Origin: Craterostigma plantagineum
Taxonomy: Eukaryota > Streptophyta > Magnoliopsida > Lamiales > Linderniaceae
Assembly: GCA_027422505.1 (NCBI GenBank)
Contig: JAPQWV010000416.1
Coordinates: 62,001-126,000 of the forward strand
Length of the DNA: 64,000 nt
Direction: 5' to 3'
The first letter of the stretch is position 1. Every line of letters begins with the position of its first letter. The notes beneath the pieces are model-generated. The model saw only the letters and a list, made by a program, of their open reading frames with translations, ran no database searches and had not been told where the DNA came from. Of the stretch, positions 1 to 12,277 are shown one piece after another. The position numbers and the translations under genes were made by a program.

Positions 1-481
1 ATCAATGTTAAAAAAAAAAATAGCCTCTAAAATATAATGAAAGTTATATCCTTACTAAATGGGGTCCCGCTTTTTGAAATCGATATTTGTTACCGGAGAC
101 CGGGGTCACAAAAGGGTAGGCGGACGTGTCGTTGTCCAGTGGTTGTGTAATCAGACGTTCAAGTAGTAATTTTTTTGCAACATGGGCAGGACCCCTACAG
201 CATGGGCGGGCTGCAGTACACAGCAGGTCCCCGCATACACAGCAAGGGGCCTTCCCCTGCTATTTTAAAAATATACCCTGTCAAATGATGCAAATATCCT
301 TAATTTGAATTTTTTTAAAAAAATAAAAAATCGACGTGGCTATTTTTTAACGTTGACTATGTCAAATGCCATTTTTCTAAATATTCCAATTCAACAAATA
401 GTACCTCGTCTGTCCCACATATTATTTATTTCACATGACAAAAATTGCAAGAAGGCGATGCCATTAATAGTTAATAGCGAT
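1..481. other. Intergenic, downstream flank of bHLH-A
   Basis: No convincing gene. Roughly the last 65 bases can be aligned by eye with about 26770-26835, downstream of bHLH-B, so the duplicated block reaches at least to about 415. Short ORFs here have no recognisable domain. Confidence 0.5.
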
Positions 482-747
482 CAGGGGCGGACCCACGTAG
501 GGGCTTGGGGGTTCCATTGACCCCCCCGGCCGTTGTCCTATTAAGTATATTATATGCGTTAGAATTTTCGAAAATCGCCTTTAGTGTAGTGGTTCTTGGA
601 CTTGCTGTGAAGTCGCCACATGTAAACCCTCGGGTTTCGACTCTCCTGGAGGTTTTTTTGTTTCATTTTTAAATATTACATGGACTTGTGGGCTGGGCTG
701 TGTGGTGGGCTTGACCCTCCAGTCATACCAGGCTGGGTCCGCGCCTG
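482..747. mobile_element. hAT-like MITE with 14-bp terminal inverted repeats
   Basis: The left end reads CAGGGGCGGACCCA and the right end TGGGTCCGCGCCTG, an inverted repeat with one mismatch. The flanks are ATAGCGAT (474-481) and ATAGCAAT (748-755), an 8-bp direct duplication with one difference, as hAT-family transposases leave. At 266 bp without a coding ORF the element is non-autonomous. The paralogous site near 26825-26835 lacks it, so insertion followed the bHLH duplication. Assignment to hAT rests on TSD length and TIR type. Confidence 0.75.
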
Positions 748-1066
748 ATAGCAATTGAGGTATATGTATATATATCATTCATTACAAGCATAACCCTTTT
801 TTCCATCAGAAAGATACCAATCACTATTTTTTGAGATTTAGGAACAGGAGCAAACCCTCAACTACAATTAATAATCATGCTAAATTTAACTCATTATTTA
901 ATGATCCTAAGCTAAATTTAGCAACTGTTCCTGATATCAGTCGAGTTATAATAAATTAAAAATAATGTCTATCTTTTATTTCTTTTTCCATAAGAAGGCG
1001 TTTAAATTTCTGAATATAATTGAGAAATAAGTTTCGATGGTGCATGCATGACGTCTTCCTTCTTCT

Positions 1067-1525
1067 CTATCGCTTGAAGTTTCCTCCAAAATTAGGTGTC
1101 CAGAAATCAGCAGTCGTCTCAGTAGCAACTGGAAATGTGCTTGATATCGGCACAATGCAAATCCCTCGGCTTTTTAAATCTTCATCACCTTTCTGCAAAT
1201 AAAACAAAATAATAATTATTATAGATATATGTTTTTCAAAGCCAATATGTTGTAGTGCATCATACGTATATATTTTAACATTTATATCTTTTTTTGAGAC
1301 TCACTTGTTGATATTGCACAGGGCCAGAACCAGTTTTCATGTATGGGGTGCTCAGCGCCTGGAAAAAAAAAGGTATCAAGAACTATAAAGTGAACTTTTA
1401 ATTTAATTACGATTGCAATGGGAATTTAGGTAGAGAGAAAAGGCATGTGCATACCCTGACTTGATCGTGCAGAAACTTTATGTAATCAATTGCTTCGTGG
1501 AGCACTGAAGCAGTATCAGACTGTA

Positions 1526-1568
<43 letters not shown>

Positions 1569-2957
1569 GTTCATCTGTTTATTTTTCCAGTTATTCAAAT
1601 TTATATGGTATTGTAGGAAGGTTATTAAAGAACAGGAATACTAATATATACCTTTCCAAAAGGCGAAACCAACTGCTGTAGGGCAGTTATACGGTCCCCA
1701 AGCTTCTCCTTTCGGACCTATATATGAAATGGATGAAAATATAACCATATGTTATAACTAATCATATAATCGTTAAAAGAAGACAATGAGTGGTCGCTAA
1801 CCATAAAGGTTGGCAAAGGCGATGGAGTTTCAATTCTTGAACGCTTCTCCTTTGCGTCATTATGTTGCTGAAGTTTCTATCGAAACAAAACAAAACCGAT
1901 TATGCTATTTCACGATATGATAAATAAAACACGCCAAAAAAGTAATTTTTTTTTTTCTCTTTTTTCCTTTAAAACTTATACCTTGGATGCAGACTTACTG
2001 CTGATCTTATTAGCTTTTGTACTGTTACTAAAGGATTCAGCGAACTTTGGCTGATTTGAAGGTAGAAAGCTCGGCCCACCATCACATGAAATCGCTGTAG
2101 AATCTTCCCAATACTGCGCTGCGTTATTACCATACTGCATGAGATCTTCTTGTCCACCTTCAAACGAAGAACTCATGAGAGGACTGTTCATCGCTTGGGT
2201 ATAGTTCAGTCCGAGGTTTTCCATTAGAGACTCGTTCTCTTGAGGATCTGTATCGAACAAATGTTGCAACAAAGTCGAAGTATTGTAGCTATACACAGCA
2301 GCGATGGGATTAGGGCTCTGCTCATTATTTGCTGCGGAAAACACAGTCGTTTGATTCTTGAATGAATCATACGAGGATGGATTTTGCAGTTGCTGTTGAT
2401 AATTGTTCATGCTTGGATTGAAGTAATAATCTGCTGCATCCTCTTGCAGGAATTGAGGATTGCTTTCATGGCTGCAACAAGATGATGATTATAAGAAGAC
2501 AATTCAGAAACTTGTGCGTGAGAGAGAGCTTTACATATGACAACAAATAAAAGAAAACAAAGAAGCCCTAAAAATAGCAATCAGCTTTTTCCCACTCAAA
2601 TGTTTTGGACCATTAGGGCAAAAGTTAAGAACCTCAATGATAATGACTTGGTAAGATCATTAAAGCACGCAAAGTATTATAGTTCTTGAGAGGATAAGAT
2701 AAACACTGATATCTAAACCAGAAGTAAAGATAACACACACACACACATAGAAACATATAGAAATGATATACATACGTATATAGATAAATATGTATATTCC
2801 ACCTTAAACTGTCGAGATTCTTTACAAGGTCGAGACTTTGCCACCCAAAATCAGTGATCGAAGATGAACAAGGAGATGTACGGAAGAGGTTCTGAGATGA
2901 GTTGCTCATCGTCCACCAACTTCCTCCACAAACTCCACCTTGAAATTCTTGAGACAT
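1067..2957 (-). CDS. bHLH transcription factor, bHLH112/123-like (copy A)
   Basis: Seven exons close in one frame of 343 residues: 2803-2957, 1982-2471, 1802-1876, 1652-1717, 1455-1520, 1305-1358, 1067-1192. The N-terminus MSQEFQGGVCGG..WW and the block ETPSPLPTF..VRKEKLGDRITALQQLVSPFGK (exons 3-4), followed by DTASVLHEAI.YIKFLHDQV (exon 5), are the hallmark of the plant subfamily with bHLH112, bHLH114, bHLH123 and bHLH68. In that family the basic region is atypical and the helix-loop-helix dimerises; members act as nuclear regulators in stress and root programmes. Compared with copy B at 27150 it lacks ten in-frame codons at the start of exon 3, has Met for Lys just before VRKEK, and Ser for Thr at the exon 5 start. 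Only about 200 bp of upstream sequence is shared with copy B before the RLK-A fragment begins. I see no disabling change. Target genes cannot be inferred. Confidence 0.88.
1529..1566. repeat. (AT)n microsatellite in bHLH-A intron 4
   Basis: An uninterrupted AT dinucleotide run lies between exons 4 and 5 of bHLH-A. The same intron of bHLH-B has only a very short AT stretch, so the run expanded after duplication. Confidence 0.9.
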
Positions 2958-3160
2958 GGTTAATGTAATCTGCTGAATTATATTTTTCTTTCGATTATTT
3001 TTTTTTTTTCACTCTCTCAATTTGGCTTTATCTTGTTTTTCTTTAGCTCTCTAATGGCTATGGATCGATCATTTACTGCGCACTATCAGGGATGGGGTTT
3101 ATATATAAAAAAAAAAAAAAATTGACGTCGCCGATTACAAACTTATCAAAGAATTGTTTG

Positions 3161-5210
3161 TAATCTCGGTGGACGATTCTCAGCCGCGAATAGTGGTGAA
3201 GGTAGAGAACCCCTTGAGCGACTCCCTGGATGATCTCTAAACGCTTCGTCCAGCTCAGCGACGCTTTTCTGTTCGAATCTGCGCTTTCAATGACGAATTA
3301 AAACCCTATTAGCAGATTTTTCCATCGACGAGAGACAAAAGAAAAAAGAAAGGAAAAGAAAATGACGAACCGAAGAGGAAGAAATCCAAGCTTTTGTTTT
3401 TCATGAACTCGTAGATCAAAATCTTCTCGTCGTTTTCGATACAGCATCCTAAGATCCCGACGAGGTTTGTGTGCTGAAGCTTTGCGATGAGCTCAATCTC
3501 AGTCTTGAACTCTTCCAAGCCTTGTCCGATTTTCTCGAGAGCCTTTTTATCGCCACGAATTTTCCATTCTTCAGTTCGCCCTGAGAATTTATTTATTTTT
3601 GTTTTTTGCGAAATCTGCTTAACTTTCTAGTGAGTTGAGAAAGACATTGGGCGCGCCTCGAAAGAAAACATGGCATTTTTATTACCTTGTAAACTGGTCC
3701 GAATCCGCCCTCTCCCAATTTGTTTTCCACGGAAAAGTTATTCGTTGCCATGGCTACGCTCGAAAAGCTGAATATCGGCAACTCATATCTGTTTTTCTCG
3801 CGTTCTTTCTTATTTACGGCCTTTCCGTTTTCTGATTCGTTCGAGCTAATATCAAGCAGCAACAAATCTTGATACTCTCTGCCATTAGCTGCGACAAAAA
3901 TAGACGCCAGTGAATCGATCAGAAAATCAAGAATATACGACGAAATGGGCAAAAAAAAAACGCCATCCACACCTTTCTTTATGGACTTCCTCCGCAAATA
4001 CCATACACGAAAAGCGCAAATCATTACCGCCAACGCCGCAATAGGCGAGATTATGATCATAGGAAGAAGCAAACGTCTCTTCCCTGTAAACAAAAGCAAA
4101 TCAAATCAAGGAAAATTGGGACTATTATTCTCCTCAGTTACGACGAGCAAAAACGATTATGATCTTACGCCTTTTAGAAGAAGCGGTGGCGGCGTTTACT
4201 TTGATAAATAGCTCGGTGACGGCGTAGCTCTTCATGTACATTGGCGTATTCATATCGACGATATCTCCCATGAACATCAAGCAACTACCTAGGCTATCGT
4301 AAGCGTACGCCTGGCAAGTGCAATTGTCCGAACAAGAAAACTGGCAAATTCTGTCGTTTCGAACTTCCATGGATTCAGGGTTTTCAGGCAATTTTACGTC
4401 TGAAACCCTAAGATACTCATATTCATCAGCTTTATTGCAGTACAATGGACTCTTTCTAACGCACCCCCCGGAGAAATTGAATGAATTCCAAGCTCTTTCG
4501 TCCTTGGGCGAAAATCCCGCCAAGCAAGCGCAGGGCGGCGCATTTGCAATGCTGCAAATTGCGTTAGCCCCACATCTATTGTAAGTAGTGCATTCGTCTG
4601 AAGGCTGCTTCCAATAGGCTGCCCATTTTTGCAATTCAGTTGACCATACGTAGAAAGTCAGCAGCCCATCGAAGCGTATCTCAATCCTGGACGCCGGAGA
4701 CTCGCCGGAGAAGTTGAAGGTTAGGTAACCGCTGCCTTCGTCGCCGGCGCTGCTCATGACGTGGGTGAAGTTGAAAAGCGGCTGCGCCGACGGGTATGAG
4801 AATGTCCCCGCCGGCAGAATACTGCTCCTCCACACCAGCGCCGAGCTGCTGAGGTTGCTGGCGATGAGCTGTTTGTCCCTCGACATTCCGTAGGAACAAC
4901 CGCCGGTGGAAGGGTCGCCGGGACTTTTCCAAGAAACCAGCTTTGCTTCGCCGGCGGAAGAGAGACCAAACCCTAGACTGGCGCCGGGTAGCCAATTGTC
5001 AGTCGGGTAATCGTAGCTCTGCCATATGGTCTGAGAGGCGTTTCTGAGGACGAAATTGCCGTTGTCGAGAATCGTCGCCGAGGTGACGCCGGATCTGTTG
5101 CTGATTTTGACCCATGTTGAGTTGAAACTGAGCGTCAAGAAACCATCTTCTCGGGTGATCGACAGAAGGCTGTTTTGAGAAGTGGTGGCTGGGTTGTCCC
5201 TATTTCCAAC
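3161..5210 (-). pseudogene. RLK-A: truncated G-type lectin S-receptor-like kinase, 3' portion
   Basis: Nearly identical to RLK-B at 16096-19136, it covers most of exon 1 (B-lectin, EGF-like and PAN regions, down to the donor near 4169), the transmembrane exon (about 3972-4083), the juxtamembrane exon with GEGGFGPVY, and kinase exon 4. Three lesions make it a pseudogene. Homology stops at about 3161, just after the catalytic-loop residues IVHRD, so activation loop, APE region and C-lobe are missing. One C is missing near 3526 relative to RLK-B, shifting frame in the exon carrying the ATP-binding Lys. Exon 1 is interrupted at 5210 by a Sirevirus insertion. Unlike RLK-B it keeps the presumed native intron-2 donor (AAG-GTGTGG near 3972), which helps to interpret the B copy. 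Confidence 0.88.
5206..5210. repeat. Target-site duplication CCAAC, left
   Basis: CCAAC precedes the TG of the left LTR and is repeated at 15619-15623 after the CA of the right LTR. RLK-B has one uninterrupted copy at the matching position (near 18897), which proves the empty site. Confidence 0.95.
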
Positions 5211-5989
5211 TGTTGATGTTGAGCATTCAACTGAAACAATGTTGGGTAACATTTTAGTCAACATCTGTTGGCCGAGAATGTTCCCTTTCCTAGTTTTATC
5301 TTTCATGCCCAAAACCTATTTTAATTATGACGTGGCATTTTTCTAGTGTTGTGCATGTTATGGATAAGAGCTAGAACGGTTCAACCGTATAGAAAGAGTG
5401 TGGATAAGCTAGAGCAAAAATAGGAAGAGTGCATACTAAAAATAGGAGACTTGGAGCTCAAGTGAAGACCAAGCCTTTGGAGCTGACCAAGTCGATCTAC
5501 AACGGTCACTAACTGTCCAGATACACTTAGTGGACGTTTGTGGACGTTGTGGGAAGTTGCTAAGATGTTGGAACAAGTCTTTCACAAGTCGAAGCACTAT
5601 ATAAGTCGAAAGACTTAACCGTTTGAAGTGAGGCTTTTGGGACGACGAACACGAGCGAAAATCAGAGCAGTTTGAGCGAGAGTTATTTTCTTGAAAGAGT
5701 TTTCTTTTTAGTCTAGTGGTTGCTGAATTCTTTATTGATTCGTAGGTTTTGGCTAGACTAGTTTTTTACTATCTTTTTCGATAGTTTTTGTAATCCATCT
5801 TTCTAGTGGATCTTTACCCCTTGGGGCTCGCAGCAAGTTATTTGACTTGCTGCACAATTCATCGTGTGTGTTCGTTTCGTTTTTCCGCTGTGCGTACAAA
5901 AGATTAAGAACGAGTGTTAGCCTAACATCGTGTTCAACATCAGTATATTACTTAGCGATTTTTATCCATTGTGTACGGGACCCCCTTCA
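5211..5989 (+). repeat. Sirevirus 5' LTR
   Basis: A 779-bp LTR beginning TGTTGATG and ending CCCTTCA. It carries one ATGTTG-type palindrome near its start (5239-5252) and a possible TATA-like stretch (CTATATAAG near 5598) upstream of the likely transcript start. It matches 14839-15618 with about six substitutions and one 1-bp gap. Confidence 0.93.
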
Positions 5990-5992
5990 AAG

Positions 5993-6005
5993 TGGTATCA
6001 GAGCC
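5993..6005 (+). other. Primer binding site, initiator tRNA-Met
   Basis: TGGTATCAGAGCC starts three bases after the 5' LTR and is complementary to the 3' end of plant initiator tRNA-Met, the usual copia primer. Confidence 0.93.
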
Positions 6006-6042
6006 AACGCTTGACGTCACTAAGCGCTTAACATCCTCTACA

Positions 6043-9000
6043 ATGGATATTACCAGTTCAAACAATATCGGCAAAGTTCCTGTTCTTGACGGCACCAACT
6101 ATGCGTATTGGAAGGTCCGTGTTCGTCAGTGCATCAAGTCAATCGACGTGCGAGCTTGGGAAGCAGTTCTCCACAGTTATACCCCACCAAGGACAGAACC
6201 CGATGCAGATGGAGAAGTCGTCGACAAGCCTGTCGAACTATGGACAGCACCCGAGCGAAGCCTGGCAGAATTCAACGACAAGGCACTCAATGCAATCTTC
6301 TCGACGGTGGATATCTTTATGTTTAAGATTATCCAGAATTGTACAACCGCCAAAAATGCGTGGGATCTGCTCGAGAGGTACTGTGAAGGTGATACAACGG
6401 TGCGAGAAACCAAACTACGCCTCCTCTTAAGCCAATTCGAGAATATCAGAATGAAGGAAGACGAGGATATTACGACGTACTTTGGGAAGCTTTTGACCAT
6501 CTCCAGCGAGTGTGCCAGCCTAGGAGATCCTCTGTCAAACAAGGTATTAAATTCAAAAGCAATTCGTACACTAACAGAAAAATTTAATATGAAGGTGTCA
6601 GCGATCGAGGAGTCTCACAACCTAGCTACCATGGACTTCAACGTGTTGATGAACATTTTGAAAAATTATGAAACCAATCTTGAAGTCCAAAAGAGGGCCT
6701 CTCGTGGAAAGAGTCTCGCACTAGTCACCCAACCATCTGATGAACTGATCGAGGTCGACCCAAGAAACGCAGAAGACATGGCCATGGTTGTAAAGAAATT
6801 CGCCAAGTACTTCAAGAAGAAGAATGTTGTGCAAAATGTTGGCCCAACATTTAGAAAATGCCAGAATGCCAAGGCTGAACCTTCGTCAGCTCCTCCGTTC
6901 CCTAAACGGAAACCTTTTGGGAGGCTAGACGGAAAGCCAAAGAAGAACATCAACTATGAGGCAGTTCGATGTTTTGAATGCCAAGGTTGGGGCCATTTTG
7001 CCAACGAATGTGCCAACACCATTCGCAAGCGTGGTGGTAAGGTCATGTGGATCGATCTGTCAGACGAGGAAGATGAAGATGAAGAGGAAGAGCCTAAGCA
7101 ATCATCCGTGATCATCCAGTCATTTTCTGATGACGAAGAAGATGAAGATAATCAAATCGGCTTTACTGCGGTAACTGATGTTGAGCCAACATCTGACTCA
7201 ACATCTGTAAAACATATAATTTTTTATTATGATGATTCAAACTGTCTTGATGGTCTTTTGAGTTGTGATGATACAGAAACTGAGACAGAGTGTGGTGAAG
7301 AAGCCGTTAAACAGCTGACCTCACAATATGAAGTAGAAAAGACGATCAACTCACAACTTCGTGCCGCGGTGAAATTACTGTCCGAGGAGAATGAGAAAAA
7401 CGAGAAGGTCATTGAAGGTCTAATGGATGGCATGAACAAGTTGGAAGCCGCTTTGACACGAAAGGACAGGGAGATTGACTCACTTCAAAAGCGACTCAAT
7501 GAAGCCGACAAAACTTTTGCTAAATGGAATAGGAGCAAAACTAGCCATGAAGAGGTACTATCTATTGGTGTTACTGATAAACAAGGTCTAGGTTATAACC
7601 GCCAATCTGCTCATGATAGTACAAAACCCTTGACCCATGAGAAGCCTAAGATTGTGTTTGTTAAAGCTCAATCCATAAATGACGAAGCTACGAATCCTAA
7701 GGATAGTCCCGAGCATGTGACCCCAAAAACTCATGATAAATCCTTTGTGTGTGAACATTGTAAGAAAACAGGTCATTTAAAATCATATTGCTGGAAATTG
7801 AAGAGAGAGGTTTCTGCTAAGAAATCGATGTCAGCTGAGATGTTACCCAACATATCAGTCAACATTGAGAAATCAGTGTTGAAGGATATGTCTGGAGAAA
7901 AATCAGTCGGCGCTTCTTCGAATTCTAGTAAACAGAATGTGGTTAAATCTTCTAAGAAAGCTTGGATTAAGAAATCAGGGGATAAAAGTCTTGTTGTGTA
8001 CACCTCTTTGCGAGCTAACGTTACAGGTTCATGGTACTTCGATAGCGGGTGTTCCCGACATATGACGGGTACCAAGGAGTATCTCAGTGACTATACACCT
8101 TTAAGGAGTGGATCTGTGACTTTCGGAGGTGGTTCCAAAGGTCGAATTCTCGGCAGAGGCAGACTTAATGTGCCCGACTTTCCCAAGCTTAGCAACGTAC
8201 TTCACGTAGAAGGACTTGTCGCGAATCTGATCAGCATAAGTCAGCTGTGCGATGATGATCTTGAGGTAAGGTTTAATAAAGAATGTTGTGAAGTGTTTAA
8301 CCGAAATTCTGTTCTAGTGATGGCAGGAAAAAGATCAAGTGACAACTGCTATCTAGTTGGCGACAAACCGGGTGCGAAGGATGTGTGTCAACTTTCAAAA
8401 GCCGACGAAGATGTGGTGTTGTGGCATTACAAATTGGGCCACGTTAACTACAGAACATTGGAGCAACTTATCAAACATGACGCTATCAGAGGCATTCCTA
8501 AGCTTAAGGAGTTTGGTAAGGTTGTTTGTGAGTCGTGTTTGAAGGGTAAGCAAACACACGTTAGTCACAATGTTGACCAACAAGCTGCCCAACATTTTAA
8601 AACTGCTCACTGTTTTCAGTTGATTCACATGGATTTGATGGGTCCTATGGAAGTTGATAGCATAGGGGGTAGAAAATATGCCTATGTGCTCGTGGATGAT
8701 TTTTCTAGATATGCATGGATTTTCTTTCTTAGGGAAAAATCAGAATCGGTCGATTTTTTCAAAAAATTATGTGCTATGATCCGAAACAATTTCAGTGCTA
8801 CTATTTTTCGCATTAGGTCTGATCATGGTAGAGAGTTTGAGAATCAATTTTTTGATGAATTCTGTGATAAGAAAGGGATTGTGCATGAGTATTCGTCTCC
8901 AAAGACACCCCAACAAAATGGGGTTACCGAAAGGAAGAATAGGACTTTGCAAGAAATGGCTAGGGTTATGTTACTATCTAAGAATGTTTCTAAACGTTTT

Positions 9001-11154
9001 TGGGTTGAAGCTTTGCATACAGCATGTCACATTTCGAATCGTGTGTTCTTTAGGTATGGTACAAAGAAAACCCCGTATGAATTATTGAATGGAAAGAAGC
9101 CTACGGTTAAATATTTTCATGTCTTTGGATGTTTTTGTTACATGCTAAATGACCGTGAATATTTGACTAAGTTTGATTCGAAGAGTGACAAATGCATCTT
9201 CCTAGGATACTCGTCTAATAGTCGTGCCTATCGTGTTTTCAACTTGCGTTTAAAATCTGTCCAAGAATCAGTTAACGTTGTGTTTGATGATGCTACTGAT
9301 CTTAGCAACATGCCTCCTCAAGTTGATATCGCAGATGTTATACAAGCAAATAACGAATCAGAGGAGCCTGCGGATGACAATGTTGAGCCAACATTGGACT
9401 CAACATCTGAGCCAGAACAGAACGAAGAGGCTGGTCCCAGTGAAGTACGACGTGATCCACCAGCTAAGGTTCAGAAAGATCATCCTACTGATCTTATAAT
9501 TGGAGATGTGAACGAAGGAAGGAAGACCAGAGACAAACCACGAAAGGACTATAAGTCTATGGTAAGAAATGCGTGTATGAATTCGCTATACGCTGAGGTA
9601 CGTTTTAACTGCTTTGTTTCTGAAATAGAACCCAAGAATGTCCTTGAAGCTCTCAAGGATAATTGTTGGATAAATGCGATGCAAGAGGAACTCTTGCAGT
9701 TCGAGAAAAACCAAGTTTGGACATTAATACCACGGCCGAAAGACATTAATGTCATAGGCACTAAGTGGATATTTAAGAATAAATCTGATGAACTTGGTAG
9801 GGTTGTTAGAAATAAGGCACGTTTAGTAGCTCAGGGTTACACGCAAGTAGAAGGAATAGACTTTGATGAGACGTTTGCTCCCGTTGCTAGACTAGAATCA
9901 ATTAGGCTTTTGTTAGCTATAGCATGTTGGCTTAACATTACATTACACCAAATGGATGTTAAGGGTGCGTTTTTGAATGGGTATATTGATAAGGAAATCT
10001 ATGTCGAACAACCTAAAGGGTTCGAAGATCCCCATTATCCTAACCATGTTTTTAAGCTGCAGAAAGCACTGTACGGGTTGAAGCAAGCGCCTCGAGCATG
10101 GTATGCAAGGTTAGCAACATTTTTTGCTTGAGTTTGGGTTCACTAGAGGTGAGGCGGATCGCACTCTTTTTGTTAAGAGGGTCGGGTCCGATATTTTGAT
10201 TGCTCAAGTATATGTTGATGACATTGTTTTTGGTTCAAGCTCACAAGTTTTATTACATCAGTTTGTGCAGGCAATGAACACTACTTTTGAGATGTCGATG
10301 ATAGGCGAATTAACCTATTTTCTAGGTTTGCAGATTAAGCAAAGCAGCGACGGGATCTTTATGTCCCAAGAAAAATACGCCAAAAACACTGTCAAGAAGT
10401 TCGGATTGGACACTGCTAAGGTAATGAAAACGCCCATGGGTTCCTCGCAAAAGGTAAGTAAAGACAGTGTTGGGCAGAATGTGACCCAACATTGTACCGT
10501 TCTATGATAGGCAGTTTATTGTACTTGTCTGCGAGTAGACCTGATATCATGTATAGTGTTTGCGTATGTGCTAGATATCAATCTGAACCTAAGGTGTCGC
10601 ATCTTAATGCTGTTAAGAGAATACTTCGTTATGTGAGTGGATCGTGTAGCCTTGGATTATGGTTTTCCAAAGATACTAATTTGAGTCTTGTAGGCTATAG
10701 CGATGCCGACTGGGCGGGTGACGAAGATGACCGCAAGAGCACAAGTGGTGGCTGTTTCTTCCTAGGTAATAACTTGGTTGCATGGTATAGTAAGAAACAA
10801 AACTGTGTGTCTTTATCTACTGCTGAGTCCGAATATGTTGCGGCGGGTAGTTGTTGCACGCAATTATTATGGTTGAATAGCATGTTATGTGACTATGGGA
10901 TAGAGTGCGATTCTGTACTTATGTATTGTGATAACCTTAGTGCCATTAACATCTCTAGGAATCCCATCCAACATTCTCGAACAAAGCACATAGATATTAG
11001 GCATCATTTTCTGAGAGATATGGTCGAAAAAGAGTTAGTCCGCATCGAGCATATAGACACTAAGAATCAGTTAGCAGACATTTTTACGAAAGCATTGGAT
11101 TCTGAAAGGTTCTCGGACCTTAAGAAATCCATAGGTTTGCACATGTTAGTTTAG
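6043..11154 (+). pseudogene. Sirevirus gag-pol polyprotein, two frameshifts
   Basis: The first ATG after the PBS opens a frame that runs to 10131. Order by approximate residue: gag N-domain (from 10), CCHC knuckle 1 near 309 (nt 6970), acidic DEED-rich stretch, coiled-coil-like region near 450-520, CCHC knuckle 2 near 569 (nt 7750), protease DSG near 665 (nt 8040), GAG_pre-integrase and integrase with HxDLMGP near 860 (nt 8624) and the DDE core, then reverse transcriptase. Inside RT the frame is lost near 10120, beside a run of six T; RT including YVDD (nt 10211) continues in the next frame to about 10490. A second shift there leads to the RNase H frame, which ends at the TAG at 11152-11154 (YSDADWAG near 10700). 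Neither break is a known programmed site, so I read both as decay. Confidence 0.9.
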
Positions 11155-12277
11155 ATGTTGGTCCAACATATGGATCAACATAGCATATGTCGATTTTGAT
11201 AGTTGCTGCTTTGATGTTTGGTTTAATATTCTGTTCTGTTTTCCTGTGAAATGACTTGGTTCTTCTTGATTGGTCCCTAAATAAACCCGATCCCTCTTTT
11301 ATAGGCTCTTGGTAATACGTCCCTAGGTACACGGCATTCGCTGTGACGATGTACTCTTTGCGACTAAAAACCAATCATTTTTATTGTGTTGAGCATGCTT
11401 ATAAACTCTCTGCTAGATATAGGCTCTCGGTAATAAAATTCCTTAGGTACACGGCATTCGCGGTGACGATGTATACTATGCGACAAAAAGCCGATCCTTG
11501 AGGCAAGGGAGTATTAGGGCAGTGCATAATTTCGGTTGGATATATGAGGTGAAAGGGTAGAAATAAAGGGAACTGATTTTGAGAGGGATTAAGCAGATAA
11601 GTCTAGGATTACGGAATTAGAATGTTGAGTCAAATGTTGGGGCAACATGTGATTGTCAGTTCGATATTGCTACTTTCTGTGCTTTCATTTTTTTTCTCGT
11701 GTCTGTCTTTAGTACTGTTTTTGTTAGTCTTGTGTGTCTAATTCAGTTATCTCTCAGAAATGCATTAGAAACTCTCGAAGATCAGCTCTTTACACTTGTC
11801 TCTATGTGTTCATCAACGTCGCTCAATCGGTTAGTATTTCTTGATTCTACCTTGACTTTTAACTTAGTGGTCTTTTTGGTAGGAACGTGGTCTAATATGC
11901 TCCTAGTTACTCGCATGACTTAGTCTCAAACGTGCTCCTATGTGGTCGAATAATTGGATTTGGTATATACTATTTTTAGCTTCATGTTTTGAAAAATCAT
12001 GACTTAGTTTAGTCTTATCCAATTTATGCGGTTTTCTCCTCTTATGCCCAACGGTTACTTTTATGTCCATTAACTCCATGATTAGCTTAAAAATAACTGC
12101 AGTAACCGTTGTGACTTGATCGAGTTTTAAGTGGTAGTTTATATTATTATTTTTAACTTGTCATAGCATCCCACTTGCTTCACTTCGATTTCTCTCTATC
12201 TGAAACAGCTTTCGTGATCTTTAGTTCTTTAGGGTTTTCTAATTTTCGATCTTGATTCACTTTTCTCAGTAGAAATC
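11155..12277 (+). other. Sirevirus spacer between pol and env-like ORF
   Basis: This 1.1-kb AT-rich interval has no convincing ORF. It holds two palindrome copies (11155 and 11634) and a direct repeat of about 70 bp (11303-11373 and 11418-11489) sharing AGGTACACGGCATTCGC. It may include leader or splice signals for the downstream ORF, but I cannot show a splice site. Confidence 0.7.
11303..11489 (+). repeat. Two-copy direct repeat in the Sirevirus spacer
   Basis: Units at 11303-11373 and 11418-11489 both begin TAGGCTCT.GGTAATA and share AGGTACACGGCATTCGC, GTGACGATGTA and TGCGAC.AAAA, with scattered differences. Confidence 0.85.

Noticed and set aside
4318..4995. ORFs overlapping RLK exon 1 in other frames (also 18370-18699)
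   Set aside because: They appear in both RLK copies only because the true exon is duplicated; the lectin-RLK frame explains the conservation.
10110..10140. Programmed -1 or +1 frameshift signal in Sirevirus pol
   Set aside because: The shift is in the middle of RT, not between gag and pol, and a second shift follows; decay is simpler.
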